Positions 42,487 through 53,375 of a stretch of DNA of 64,000 nt are shown here, piece by piece (the stretch's first letter is position 1; every line of letters begins with the position of its first letter). Origin of the DNA: JANXQG01 sp963719885 (GTDB taxonomy: Bacteria; Planctomycetota; Planctomycetia; Pirellulales; Thermoguttaceae). The stretch spans positions 372,001 through 436,000 of the forward strand of contig CAVRDP010000012.1 of assembly GCA_963719885.1 (NCBI GenBank), given 5' to 3'. Made by a program: the position numbers and the translations under genes. The notes beneath the pieces are model-generated. The model was not told where the DNA came from and did no database searches. It was given only the letters and a program-made list of their open reading frames with translations.

Positions 42487-43278
42487 ATGAACGAATTGCA
42501 AACGTATCTTGAAACTTGTGAAAAGGCCGTTCGGGCAGCCGGGGCGACGATCCGGGACTGGATTGGCAAGACCAGCGTCCACCAGAAAGGGCCGGCAGAC
42601 TTTGTCACCGAGGCCGATTTTGCCGCCCAGGAAGTCGTCAAAACGACCGTTTTTCAGGCATTTCCCCATCATTCCGTGCTCGGCGAGGAAGATCAGCTTG
42701 CCGGCAACACCCCCAGCAAGACTGAATACCGCTGGGTCGTCGATCCGCTGGACGGCACGACCAATTTCGTGCATGGAATCCCCCATTATGCTGTGTCGTT
42801 GGCCTTGCAGCATCATGGTAAAGTGTTGGTCGGGGCTATTCTTGACCCATCGTTGAACGAGTGCTTTACGGCCGCGATCGGTCAGGGCGCATTTCTCAAC
42901 GGACGGCCGATCCGCACCAGCAGCGCGACCCGGCTCTCCGACGTTATTGCCGGAACAGGTTTTCCGGCGGATCTTCAGCCCGATTCCCCCGATTTGCTGG
43001 TATTCAACAAGGCCCTCTTTCGTTGCCAGGGGGTGCGGCGGACCGGTTCGGCATCGCTCAATATGTGTGATGTCGCCGCGGGACGCTTCGGCGTATTATG
43101 GGGCTTTTCGACCAAGATTTGGGACATCGCCGCCGGCGTGCTCTTGATTCAAGAGGCGGGCGGGGTCGTGACTTCTTCCGAAGGCGGGGAGGTCGATCTT
43201 GGGTCCGGGCGTTTTCTGGCCTCGGGGAACCAGGATTTGCACCGGCAATTGCTGGAATTGGTGCACGAAGCGGTTTGA
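42487..43278 (+). CDS. suhB: Inositol monophosphatase family protein
   Basis: 263 residues. Metal-binding motifs: TEADFAAQE, GEED, WVVDPLDGTTNFVHGIPHYAVSL (the classic DPLDGTTNF box) and the C-terminal WDIAAGVLLIQEAGG. This is the IMPase/SuhB family, hydrolysing inositol-1-phosphate or related sugar phosphates with Mg2+. The choice of ATG 42487 follows the usual N-terminal length (MNELQTYLETCEKAVRAAG); an upstream in-frame ATG at 42370 is less likely. The gene seems intact. Confidence 0.88.
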   Translation: MNELQTYLETCEKAVRAAGATIRDWIGKTSVHQKGPADFVTEADFAAQEVVKTTVFQAFPHHSVLGEEDQLAGNTPSKTEYRWVVDPLDGTTNFVHGIPHYAVSLALQHHGKVLVGAILDPSLNECFTAAIGQGAFLNGRPIRTSSATRLSDVIAGTGFPADLQPDSPDLLVFNKALFRCQGVRRTGSASLNMCDVAAGRFGVLWGFSTKIWDIAAGVLLIQEAGGVVTSSEGGEVDLGSGRFLASGNQDLHRQLLELVHEAV

Positions 43279-43537
43279 GCGCCCATCGGGGCCATGCCCT
43301 CGAGGAGCAAGAAAGCAGAAGAAATTGCCCTCGGTCGGCCTGTGAAAAGTATTGTAGACAGCCTCTTTTCCCCAATGCCACTGCTTTATTTCTTTTCCCG
43401 GCTGAGTTAAACTGGGATGAGGTGCCGAACGGGCTCGTCGCTTTTGCCTTTTCTATTCTTGCTCCCCGTAGCACCTACTAGGCCAAAGAGAAGAACTCCG
43501 GCCGAAACGGTCGACCAGGAAGAACGGAGAAACTGTC

Positions 43538-46500
43538 TTGCTATACGGCTCGCGGCTACGACCGACGCTATTTTGCCTTTTGGTCACTTGGTGCCTGCCG
43601 TCGACCATGAGTACATGGTGCCCGGCCCAGGACGCCGGCCCGCCGCGCAGCCCGGACAAGGAAAAACCTGCTTCCGCCGAGACTACGGACATATCGCCGC
43701 GACGGATCGAGGAGACCAACCCTTCCATCTATTATCTGAAAGACAAGCAGGGCAACCTTCAGGCGGTGCCCAATTTCACCCTGGAAGATTTCGAGGAACT
43801 GTACAAGCTCAAGCATCAACTCGTGCAAGGCGACCAGCGGCCGCGTTACAGCCTGCAACAGATGCTGGCCACGGGATCCGCGGGCACCACGTACTCGGGG
43901 TCGGCGGCCGGACAGGCCGAACTAACCATCCAGTTCCGGATCCTGGTCCGCGAGGACCAATGGACGCGGATTCCACTGCGCCTAGACCAGGCTGTGCTTC
44001 GCGAAACGGCCCAGTACCAGGGCGCAGGCGAACACTTCTTGAGTTTCGAGGGCGATGGCGAGGGCTATGTCGCCTGGGTCCGCGGTGCGGCCGGCCAACA
44101 GCACCAGCTCACACTGAAAATGCTCTTGCCCTTGACCGCGATCGGCCAGGAAACGCGGCTGCGGCTGCTGGCCCCAAGGGCGACGGCCTCCGAACTGAAG
44201 TTCAAGGTGCCCTATCCCAAGGCCGTGGCCAGGGTTTCCGAAGGCGCGACGCTGCAAACGCCCGGCGGTGGAAACAAGGAAACGGAACTGAGGGTCGTCG
44301 GCCTGAACGGCGATTTCGAATTGAGCTGGCATCCGCCGGACGCCGCGCCCGGCAAGGCGACGGCCCTGGAGGCCTTTGGCAATATCGCGGCCCAACTTGA
44401 CGGCCGCGGCGTCGAGACCGAGGCCACCTTTTCGGTCCACAGTTATGGCGAGGCCTTCGATCGTTTCCGCATCCGCCTGCCGCCCGATGCCGAGCTGGTG
44501 CCCGGCAACCCCAACGGCTATACCTTGACCGTGGTGGACGCCGCTTTCGGGCCGAACGCTGCCGGGCCTTCCGCCGACCATGGGTACATGGTGCCCGGGC
44601 GACAGCGAATGATTGAAGTCCACTTGGCCAAACGAACGGTTGGGCCGGTGGAAGTGCACCTCTCAACCAAGCGTGCCGCCGACCAGGCAACTAGCATGGC
44701 GCCCAGCGGCGGGGCACCCGGTACTCGGGGTCACGACAATTGGCTGGAACTTGCCGGCTTCGAGTTCCCGGAAGCGGCCCGCCAATGGGGAACCATTGCG
44801 GTCAGCGTGGTCGGCGACTGGCAGGTCTTGTGGGGCACGACCCGGGGAGTCCGCCAGATCGATCCATTGCCGGAGGCCTCGAGCCGGAAGGACGTGACCG
44901 CGGCATTCGAGTACTTCGCCCAGCCTGCGTCGTTGATGGCCCGCCTGGTGCCGCGAAAAACGCGGATCGGCGTCGAGCCGGAATATGTCGTCCTGGTCGA
45001 TAGCGATCAGGTCCGCCTGGAGGCCCGGCTGCGCTACACGGTCCGCGGCGCCAAGGTCTTGGCCGTCGACATCGCCATGCCGGACTGGCAGATCGATGAA
45101 GTCGGCCCGGAGAGCGTCGTGGCGGTCGACGGAGTGCCGACCGGCGCGGCGGGGCCGCTGCTTACGCTGCCCTTGGTGTCGCCGACGATCGGCCAGTTCG
45201 AAGTCCGATTGAAGGCCCACCGGCCGTTGCCTGCGGAGGCAAAGTCGTTCTCCGTGACCGTTCCGCAACCGCAGGCCAGCGCACCGGCCGCAGCCGTGGT
45301 TGCCGTGCTCCCGGCCGACAATGTCGAGATCATGCCCGATAGCCAGGCCACCACCGGACTGCTGCGGCAGCAGGCGGCCGTGCCGCTGGACCTGCCCGCA
45401 CGGCAGCAGGAACCGCTGTTCTACCGCAGCGATGCCCCCAAGGCCGTGTTCGCGGCCGAATTGCGCCGCCAGCGGCAAAAGATTACCGCCAGCGTTGCCA
45501 GCCGCGTGACCCTGGAGCCCGGCCGGGGGCCGCGTCGAACAGAAGTTCGCCTACTCGATGGCCTATGAGCCGACGGACTACTTCCTGCTGGAGGTCCCGC
45601 GCGAACTGACGGCCAAGGGCCGGCTCGCTGCTGAGCCACGAAGACCAGGTCCTCGCGCCAGTCGTGTTGGGCGACGAAGCCGACGGCGGCCTAAAGCCGC
45701 TGCGCATGCGCGTCGCCTTGCCCAAGGCCTGCATCGGTCCTTGTGAGATTACCGCCCGTTACGCATTGCCTCCGCTGGCCGATGCTGGGAACAGGACCGT
45801 CCGCGTGCCCTTGGTCATGCCGCTGGACGCGGAACTTACGGGCAACAACGTCTCCGTCACGGCGGGGGCCGAGCAGCAAGTCGACGTTGCTCCCGGCGTC
45901 TGGTCGGCGGTCGAGGGCGGACTGGGCCAGGCGGCTTCACCACGGACGCGGGACTTCGCCGCCACGCGACGCACCGCGGAAATCGTACTCAAGCTGCAGG
46001 GTGAAAGCGGCGGCGATGCGGCCATCGTGGTCGAGCGGGCGTGGATCCAGACCTGCGTGACCAAGTCGGCCACCGCCGCACGTCAAGACCACGCCGTGTT
46101 TCAACTCGCCACGCGACGGCACGAACTGGAAATCACGCTGCCTGAAGGGGCCGCCCGCGAACAGGCCTCGGTACAGTTGAACGGAGTACCTGTCATTCCG
46201 CGGACTCGCGCCGACTCGCTGCTGGTCATCCCCTTGTCTGCAGATAGGATGTCGGCGGACAGGGTGTCCGCGGAAGGCGAGACTCCGCGCTACGTGCTCA
46301 GCCTGCAATATCATTTTCCCGGACCGCGTGCGGGGCAAGGAACGATGCAATTCGCGTTTCCCAGCCTGGGCGACGACACCTGGGTCCGCCGTGTCTATTG
46401 GCAACTCCTGCTTCCACCCGAGGAACACCTAGTCGTGCCGCCACGCGAATGGACTGGGGAATTCGCGTGGGGCTGGAACCATTTCTACTTCGGCCGGCAA

Positions 46501-47016
46501 CCCGTGCTCAGTCAAACGGACCTGGAGGCCTGGGTCGGTCTGCGGCATCCAAGCTACGCGCCGGCGCCGGCCGGCATGAACAACTATCTTTTCAGCTCCC
46601 TGGGCCGGATCGGACCCTGCGAGATCGTCACCGCGGGGCGCTCGACGATCGTCTTCGTCGCGTCCGGCCTGGCCTTGCTGGCCGGGCTGCTTCTGATTTA
46701 CGTCCGCGCGGCCCGGCATCCGGTCGTATTGCTGGCGGCAACCGCGATCTTGGCCGGGCTGGTCGCGATTTATCCGGAATTGGCCTTGATGGCCGCGCAG
46801 GCCGCGGTGGTTGGACTGGCCCTGGCGCTGTTGGCCATATTCTTGCGGCAACTGACGGCTGGTGGCCGGCAGCCACCGCTTCCTGAAGTCTCCAGCGCCG
46901 TCACGCCGGTCCTGTCGACGCCGCTGCCTGGCGAACCATCGGTTCCGGTCGTCGCCGCACCCGGCTCGTCGAAGACGACAGCCGCAATCCCGATGCCCCC
47001 GGACGCCGCGACATGA
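43538..47016 (+). CDS. Giant exported membrane-anchored beta-rich protein A (two frameshifts)
   Basis: TTG start at 43538 with CGGAG ~8 nt upstream. The signal peptide (LRPTLFCLLVTWCLPS) itself contains dispersed repeat copy 8, read as STMSTWCPA just before the likely cleavage site. A module beginning SIYYLKDKQGNLQAVPNFTLEDFEELYKL follows, then long beta-sandwich-like stretches (LTLKMLLPLTAIGQETRLRLLAP, VRLEARLRYTVRGAKVLAVDIAMPDW). The end has three membrane helices (FVASGLALLAGLLLIYV, VVLLAATAILAGLVAIYP, ALMAAQAAVVGLALALLAIFL). The frame breaks near 45527 and 45625; between them MAYEPTDYFLLEVPREL is read. The joined protein is ~1160 residues. No known family recognised. Its stop overlaps the next gene start (ATGA). 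Confidence 0.65.
43600..43624 (+). repeat. Dispersed repeat copy 8 (in signal peptide of giant gene A)
   Basis: GTCGAC plus CATGAGTACATGGTGCCCG, here read in a different frame from the other genic copies (STMSTWCPA), at the end of the signal peptide. Confidence 0.85.
44573..44597 (+). repeat. Dispersed repeat copy 9 (in giant gene A)
   Basis: Full CATGGGTACATGGTGCCCG, read as ADHGYMVPG between two beta strands. Confidence 0.85.
44711..44732 (-). repeat. ACCCGGAGTACCGGGT-family repeat (reverse copy) in gene A
   Basis: GGGGCACCCGGTACTCGGGG, the reverse complement of the motif at 47105 and 47552. A weaker relative is at 43882-43902. Read in frame as GAPGTRGH. Confidence 0.65.
46255..46271. repeat. 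GCGGACAGGGTGTCCGC palindrome in gene A
   Basis: A perfect stem GCGGAC.../...GTCCGC lying in a short SADRMSADRVSAEGE tandem. Coding, in frame. Confidence 0.5.
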
Positions 47017-50000
47017 GAGTTTTGACGCCACTTCTGATCGTGCTTCTGGCCATGGGCCGATGCTGCCTGGCGGCGACGCCGCCGGCCGCGGAAGAGTCGG
47101 CCGCGACCCGGAGTACCGGGTACCCCGGCAACCTGCGTTTCCGCCGGGTCTACTTTCCCGAGGGGATGACGGCGTGGCCCAAGGGCAACGTGAAATATCT
47201 GCCGATGGAGGCCGACGAGTTCGAACGCCTGCTGGAGTCGATCCAACGCACCGCTCCCGGCCCGCCGGCACAGACCTCCGCGGGCCTTGTCCAGGCCCAA
47301 TACGACGCGCGGCTCAAGGGCCAGTCCGTGCTGCAGGGCAGCGCCACGCTGGATGTCTCGCAGTCCGTTGCCAGCGCCATGCTCATGACCTTGGACCCCT
47401 GTAATTTGGCGATCGCCCGGGCGCAATGGGTCACTTCCGACGGCGCCCCCGCCGTCCTGGGAATGACCGGCAACGGCAAACTGCAAGTCCTGGCCGAACG
47501 CTCCGGGCAGATGAAATTCGACTGGTCGCTCGCCGCGCAGCCGAGCGCCGCGACCCGGAGTACCGGGTGCCCCGGCGTGAACTTTACCATCGCCCTGCCG
47601 CCGAGTCCCGTGAATCGCCTGCGGATCGAGTTGCCGGCCGAATTGACGCCGAGCGTCGATCATGGCATCGTCAGCGATGAAGGCCCGACGGATCCTGGCT
47701 TCCGCCGCTGGAGACTGGAACTGGGAGGCCGGCCCGGTTGCCGGCTGCGATTGGCCAAGGAGGGCAGCGACGAAGCCCGGCAACAGGCCATTCTGGCCAG
47801 CCAATCGACAACCTACGACTTTTCGCTCCGCGGCCTGGAACTGTCGGTCAAGCTGGGCGTCGAAGGCCACCGCGAGCCGTTGCGAAAGGTGGAGTTGGCC
47901 CTCGATCCTTCCTTGGAACTGGTCGAGGTTTCGACGGGCGACGTGCCGCTTGCTTGGAACGTCGCGGCGGATCGTGGCGACAAGCCCCGCCAAGTAACGA
48001 TCGAACTCCCACCGACGCTGCAGACAGGCCCCTTGACGCTGCGACTGCGCGATTGCCCCGCTCTCGACGGACGGCACCTGGAAACTGCCGCGCGGCAGTT
48101 TCGCGGGCATCGTTTGCCGGTCGAACACGATTCGCCTCACGGTCGCGTCGCCTCTGTGCATTCAGCGCCTGGAAACCCACGGCTGCCGGCAGACCGGCGT
48201 GGCTGCCTCATACCGTCCGCGGTCAAGCGCGACGGAAGCCCGCAGCGCAAGCGAGGTCACGCAAAACCAGACCTTGCTTGCGCCGCGGGCTTCTATGCCC
48301 CCCACACAAGACGCACCCCGTGCATCTACAGGCGAGCAACTGGACTTCGAAGCCTTCGCAAGCGACGCCGAAGTCGACGTTTCCCTTGCGCAACGCCCCA
48401 CGGAGGTGCAGGCCGTAGCGCCACGGCCACCCTCTTGGGCCAAGGCAAGATGAGCAGCCGCGTGGCAACCGATTTCCGCATCGCCGACGGCCCCGTCTTT
48501 TCGCTCGATGCCGAGGTGCTGCCGAACTGGACGATCGACTCGGTCGAATCCCAGCCGACCGATGGGCTGGACGACTGGACGCTGGACCGACGCAACGGCA
48601 GGCGAGCGTTATCGATTCGGCTGGCCCGGCCGCTGACTTCCGCGCGGCCGCTGCGGTTGATCGTCTCTGCCCGACGACTCTACGCCCCCCCTGAGTACAG
48701 TGGGCCGGCCGGCCGCAATCTGGGCATCGACGACCTCGTGCCGCTACGGTTCGGCGGCCTGTCGGAGAGCAAGCGATGGGTCGACCTGCACGCCTCGGGG
48801 TCCAACGAATTGCATTTTACGTCGGGAGATCACTTGCGGCGCGCAGACCTGAAGGACCTGACGGCCGCGGAACTCGATCTCTTCGCGGAACCGCCGGTCG
48901 ACTTGCTGTTTCGCGATGATGCCGGCACGGCCGGACTGCGGCTTTCCCTGGAGAACCGCAGGCCTAAGACTGAATCCACACCCCCGTCCGGACCGGCCAT
49001 CGTCCCGACGACCGTGGGAAACGAGTCGGCCACGGCCTGGGTTTGGGATTGCGAGGTCCGTTCGCAGTTCGCGGCCAATGGCGCCGCCAATCATGTCGTG
49101 AGTTATCGCATCCAAAACGCCGGCAGCCGGCAGGTTCGCCTGACCTTGCCCGCTGGACTCGTGCGGGGCGACGTGCACGGGATTTGGGTGAACGGCAAAC
49201 CGGCCGCGGCCCTCAGCAGCCCAGGCGACCCGCCTCGGTCCCGTAGCGTAGGCGTCCCGCCTGCGTCCAGCGGGCCCGATGCAGACACGGGCGAGACGCC
49301 GATGCTGCCGACCGCGAGCCAGTTAGCCGTCGATCTGCCGGCGGACTTGAAGATCGTCAAGCTCGACTTGCGAATTTCGACCCGCGGGGAACCTTTGGGG
49401 ACATTCCATCGTCTGCGACCGCCGCTGCCGGAGATCGGGCTGCCGATATTCGCTTGGCACTGGCGGTTGGAACTGCCGCCGGGCTATGCCACGTGCAGCT
49501 ACGGCCAAGATCCGGGGACCGCCTCGGCCACGTCCTTCAGCCTCCGCGGCTGTCTGCTGGGATGCCTGGGGCGAAGAGCAGACCAATCGGTCTTCAACCC
49601 TTTGCGCCGCGAGGACTGGCAATCCTTGCTGTGTTGGCGGAGGACGGACGATCGTCCCGCCGACCCTGGCGCGGAAGCGGAAACGGTCGGTTGGACGCAA
49701 TTCCCGATCGACCTGGCCGACGGCACATCGACTGTGATGGCGGACGGCACACGGAGTGTACCTGGAACTTTGGTGGTCCGCCGTGCCGCGATCGACGCCG
49801 CGAGTTGGCTGCTCTTCTTGGCCATCGTCGGCATCGGGGCCTGGGGCCTTTCCGGCCGTCCTTTCGCCTTGCTGATACTGGCGGTCATGCTGGCACTTCC
49901 CGCCTTCCTGTTGCCTGCGGCAATCGCTGTCATTTTTTCCCACGGCTTGCTGGGCGTCATGTTCTGCCTGATGCTCGAACTGGCACGGCGGTGCAGGACC

Positions 50001-53000
50001 GTGGTTGGCCCCGCGGTCCCCAGTCGCCCCACGGAGGTGCCCAGCACCCTGACCGGCATCACTCCCTTCAGTGTGCCGCTGTTCGCCGCCGTGATGCTCT
50101 GCGGTTGGAATCCGGCCGAGGCCGGTTACCCGCAAGCGGGTGCCCAGCAACCGGGTGCCCCGGGCAAATCGCTGCCGGTAACGCACTCGGTATTCATCCC
50201 CGTCAATGAAAAGCAACAGCCGACCCACGGCAAGTACTTCTTGCCCGAACCGTTCTTCGCCGAGCTTTACCGCCGCGCCGCCTTGCATGCCGAAAAGCCG
50301 CAGGGCTGGATGATCGCATCGGCCGTCTATCGCGCGACGTTGAGCGAGGATGTCGCACAGGAGGCGTACGTCGTCGATCGCTTGACGGCGGAGTTCGAGA
50401 TCCGCGTTTTCAACGCGGCGGCCCGCGTGCGGATCCCCCTGCGTCGCGATGAAGTCAGCCTGGAGCCCGGCCAGGCCCAACTCGACGATCGGGCCGTGCA
50501 GCCCGAATGGGAAGCCGACGGCAGCGCCTTGCTCCTGGAAATTACCGAGCCAGGCGAATATCGCCTGGAACTGACGCTGCGGCCGACCGTGCGACCCGGC
50601 AGTCGCCCCTCCGATCTCGATCTGGCGATCCCCCGCGTAGCCGCCGCGCGGCTCGAGCTGACCGTACCGACAGGCGGCCCGCAGGTCGAGTTCCCCTCGG
50701 CCTTGGGCGCTGTCCACTGGGAAGAAGTTCAGTCGCGCTGGACCGCCGAACTGGGGCCCGCCAATCGTCTTGTTGCTGCCTGGCAGGATTCCACCCCGGC
50801 CGGCGGCGCCCGCTCGCCGGGTACCCGCTTGCGGGCGCCGGCAGCCGTCGACGTCGAGCAATTGCTGTGGCTGAAGATCGAGCCGGGCTGCGTTCTACTG
50901 GACGTGCGCATGAAGGCGAAAGCCGTTGCCGGGCAACTGCGCCGCTTACTCGTCCGGGCCGACTCCGCCTTGGAATTGCTTCAAAGTAGCAGGCAAAGTC
51001 CCTTTGCCGTCCGCCCTGCGGATTCTGCCGCAGGTTTTTCCCCGAGCTTTCAGATTCTGGCGGACGGCACACGGAGTGTGCCTGCTACCTTGCCCACTGT
51101 GCCTGTACCCATTGTGAAAACGCGCGGCGGCGGCGAATCGTCGCGGATTTACGAAATCCAATGGCCGGCGCCGGCTAGCGGATCCCCGGCCGCAGACGCC
51201 GGCTCACCGGGCGCCAGCTCGCCGCTGGCGGCAACCTTCGACCTGCATTTCCTCTGCATCGGCGCAGCGAGCGTGGGCACGTGCCGCGTACCGCAGATCG
51301 ACGTCGTCGACGCGCAGGCCCGTGCGACGGTCGCTGGCCGTTTCCATCGATCCGGTCTTGGAGTATCAGGTGTCCGGGGCGCGATTGCAGGAAACCGCGG
51401 CCGTGCCCGAGTTCATCGCCAATTGGGGCGAGAGCCATTCGCCGCCCGACTTGGCCTTCCGCCTCAATGGCAACGCCGCGGAGTGGAACCTGATCACGCG
51501 GCCCCGGCGGACGGAGACTTCCGGCGACCAGAACGCAATCTGGAGCTTCGATGCGCAAACCGCAGAACTGCAACTCGCTGCGCAATTGACCACGGCGGCC
51601 GGCAACCTGTTTCAATATCGCTTGGATGCGCCGCCGGCGCTGCACGTCGATTCGGTCGCGGTCCTGGCCGAGGGCTACAACCGTGTTGCCCGCTGGTCGC
51701 AAGACCAGGACGGCCGCGTCGCCGTCTTTTTCGCCAGCCCGGTCTCCGGGCACCACGAGCTGCAACTTCACGGCCGGATGCCGCTGCCCAAGCAAGGCCG
51801 ATTCGCGTTGCCTCAAGTCCGGCTGGAGGAAGTGCGAATCCAGAACTCGCTGATCGGTCTCTACCGCCGGCCGGATGTCCTGGTCGAGGTTTCGGGAGTT
51901 GCCGGGAGCGAAGACGTGAAGACCATCGAGGAGGATACCAGCCGCACCGACCGGGGGCAGCCCGTGCGTTCGTTCTACGCCGACGCTGCCGCCACGTCGC
52001 CCGCGCTGGTAACGATCAAACCGAATCGTCCCCACGTTCAGGCCGAGCAGGTGACGCGGATCACGTGCGCGGACAACCAGTGGCACACGACGTGCGAATA
52101 CGGTTTGCAAGTTTCCGCGGGGCTGTTGGACGCCATCGAGCTGGAAGTTCCCGCCTCGTGGAAGGAGAACGTGAAGATCAGCCCGGCCATGGCGGCGACG
52201 TTTACCGCCAGTTCCGAGGAAAGCGCGAGCCTCGTCCTTTCGCCGTCGGCGGCGATTTCCGGCAACTTCGCGTGGACACTGACAGGCCCGCCGCTTGCCG
52301 CCGCGCGGTTCGCCGTTCCCAACGTCACGTTGAAGCACGTGCAGGGCATCAAGCGGTACGTCATTTTGCCCAAATCGGCCTATCATCGGCCCGTCGCCTG
52401 GGCCCTGCGGAATTTGCGACGCTGCGATTCCAAGGCGGCAACGCCCGACGACGAGGTAAAGTATGAGGTCGTGGGCGAACCCTGCCAAGCGGTGCTGTTG
52501 CCTCCGCAAAAGACGACCGTGGCGACGCGGGTCGTTCAGGCCGATGTGCGCTACGCCTGGCAGGCCGACGGCCGTTGTCTGGGCGCGGCCTTCCTCGACG
52601 TGGAAACAGCCAGCGCGATCGATTGTCCGCTGGAACTCCCCGCGGGTTTCGATCTCTTGCAGTTGACCATCAATGGCCTGCCGGTCGACGCCGCCCGCCG
52701 GCCACGACCATCGGCGCCTGCTACCCGACGTGGCGCCCCAACGGTCGCCCCGGCGGGGACCTGGACCGTACCCTTGGCTTCCCAGGCTTCCGTTTCGCGT
52801 GTGGAAATGCTCTTCTTCGCCGAATCGGCGCTGCCGCAAGTTCCCATCGGCTGGACGCGGCGGTGCTCGTTCCGCGCGCCGAAGCTCGGCGATCTGCCGG
52901 TCGAGCGCACGGTATGGACCATCGCCTCGCCCCGCACGTGGCAACCGGCGAATGCCGACGGCCAGGACCCGGCGCCGCCGACTTCGGCCGGCCCTGCCAA

Positions 53001-53367
53001 GACCGGCGACATTGCCGCACAATGGCAGCGTTTCATCGACAGCGGCCTGGCGATCGTTTCCTCTCCCGACGGCGGCACGGCCGAGGCCATCACCGTGGAC
53101 TATCGACCGATCGAAGCCCGATCTTGGTTCCCGCGGCTGGCGGGCATCGCCACTTTCCTGGCCGCCGCAGGACTGGCCGCTTGGTTGATCCGCCGGGGCC
53201 TCTTGTGGAGTTGGTTTGTCCGCTGGCCCTATCTCTTCGGCGTCGGCTTCGGGCTGGCATGGTGGCTGTGGCTCTCACCGAGCGCGGCGGGGCTGCTCAT
53301 CGTGCTGGCCGTGTTGTTGCGGCAATTCCTTCCTTGGCGAAGGCGTATTCTTCAGGCTCCGTCGTGA
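47013..53367 (+). CDS. Giant exported membrane protein B/C, two related modules fused (three frameshifts)
   Basis: A signal peptide (LTPLLIVLLAMGRCCLAAT) starts module B: RVYFPEGMTAWPKGNVKYLPMEADEFERLL followed by beta-rich sequence. Mid-protein helices (AASWLLFLAIVGIGAWGLSG, ALLILAVMLALPAFLLPAAIAVIF) end it. A second signal-like stretch (VPLFAAVMLCGWNPAEAGY) then opens module C: SVFIPVNEKQQPTHGKYFLPEPFFAELYRRA, more beta-sandwich sequence, and two or three C-terminal helices (LAGIATFLAAAGLAAWLI, YLFGVGFGLAWWLWL, AGLLIVLAVLL). Frame breaks lie near 48075, 48425 and 51320. The joined length is ~2100 residues, and B and C may originally have been two genes. The module openings resemble that of protein A. 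It holds at least seven in-frame palindromic repeats. Function unknown. Confidence 0.6.
47105..47128 (+). repeat. ACCCGGAGTACCGGGT repeat, first copy in gene B
   Basis: A palindromic repeat (GACCCGGAGTACCGGGTACC then CCGG), read as ATRSTGYPG right after the signal peptide. Confidence 0.7.
47552..47575 (+). repeat. ACCCGGAGTACCGGGT repeat, second copy in gene B
   Basis: Differs from the 47105 copy by one base (GGGTGCC for GGGTACC), read as ATRSTGCPG. Confidence 0.7.
48235..48293. repeat. EARSASEV-type inverted repeat inserted in gene B
   Basis: The arm starting GAAGCCCGCAGCGCAAGCGA (48235-48257) pairs with 48271-48293 with two mismatches. In the frame that fits the flanking protein it reads ATEARSASEV...LLAPRASMP. 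From memory, EARSASE-coding palindromes are very common in planctomycete genomes. Both neighbouring frameshifts (48075, 48425) flank it. Confidence 0.7.
49242..49310. repeat. SVGVPPA-coding repeat in gene B
   Basis: CGTAGCGTAGGCGTCCCGCC (from 49242) to GGCGAGACGCCGATGCTGCC, read as RSVGVPPASSG...GETPMLP. The GTAGGCGTCCCGCCTGC motif is, from memory, a frequent planctomycete dispersed repeat that also occurs intergenically. Confidence 0.6.
49746..49762. repeat. GGCACACGGAGTGTACC palindrome in gene B
   Basis: GGCACAC-GGA-GTGTACC, read as DGTRSVPGT. A second copy is at 51066. Confidence 0.65.
50124..50164. repeat. ACCCGCAAGCGGGT palindrome cluster at the B/C junction
   Basis: GGTTACCCGCAAGCGGGTGCC followed closely by CCGGGTGCCCCGGG, read as GYPQAGAQQPGAPG immediately after the second signal-like stretch. 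A related copy (GGTACCCGCTTGCGGGCGCC) is at 50818-50837. Confidence 0.6.
51066..51082. repeat. GGCACACGGAGTGTGCC palindrome in gene B/C
   Basis: A perfect 7-bp stem with a 3-nt loop, read as DGTRSVPAT. Same family as 49746-49762. Confidence 0.7.
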
Positions 53368-53375
53368 TCGGCAAG

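Noticed and set aside
49323..53022. Long minus-strand frames opposite the giant gene B/C
   Set aside because: Antisense shadows; no signal peptide or domain, and they disagree with the coupled gene order.
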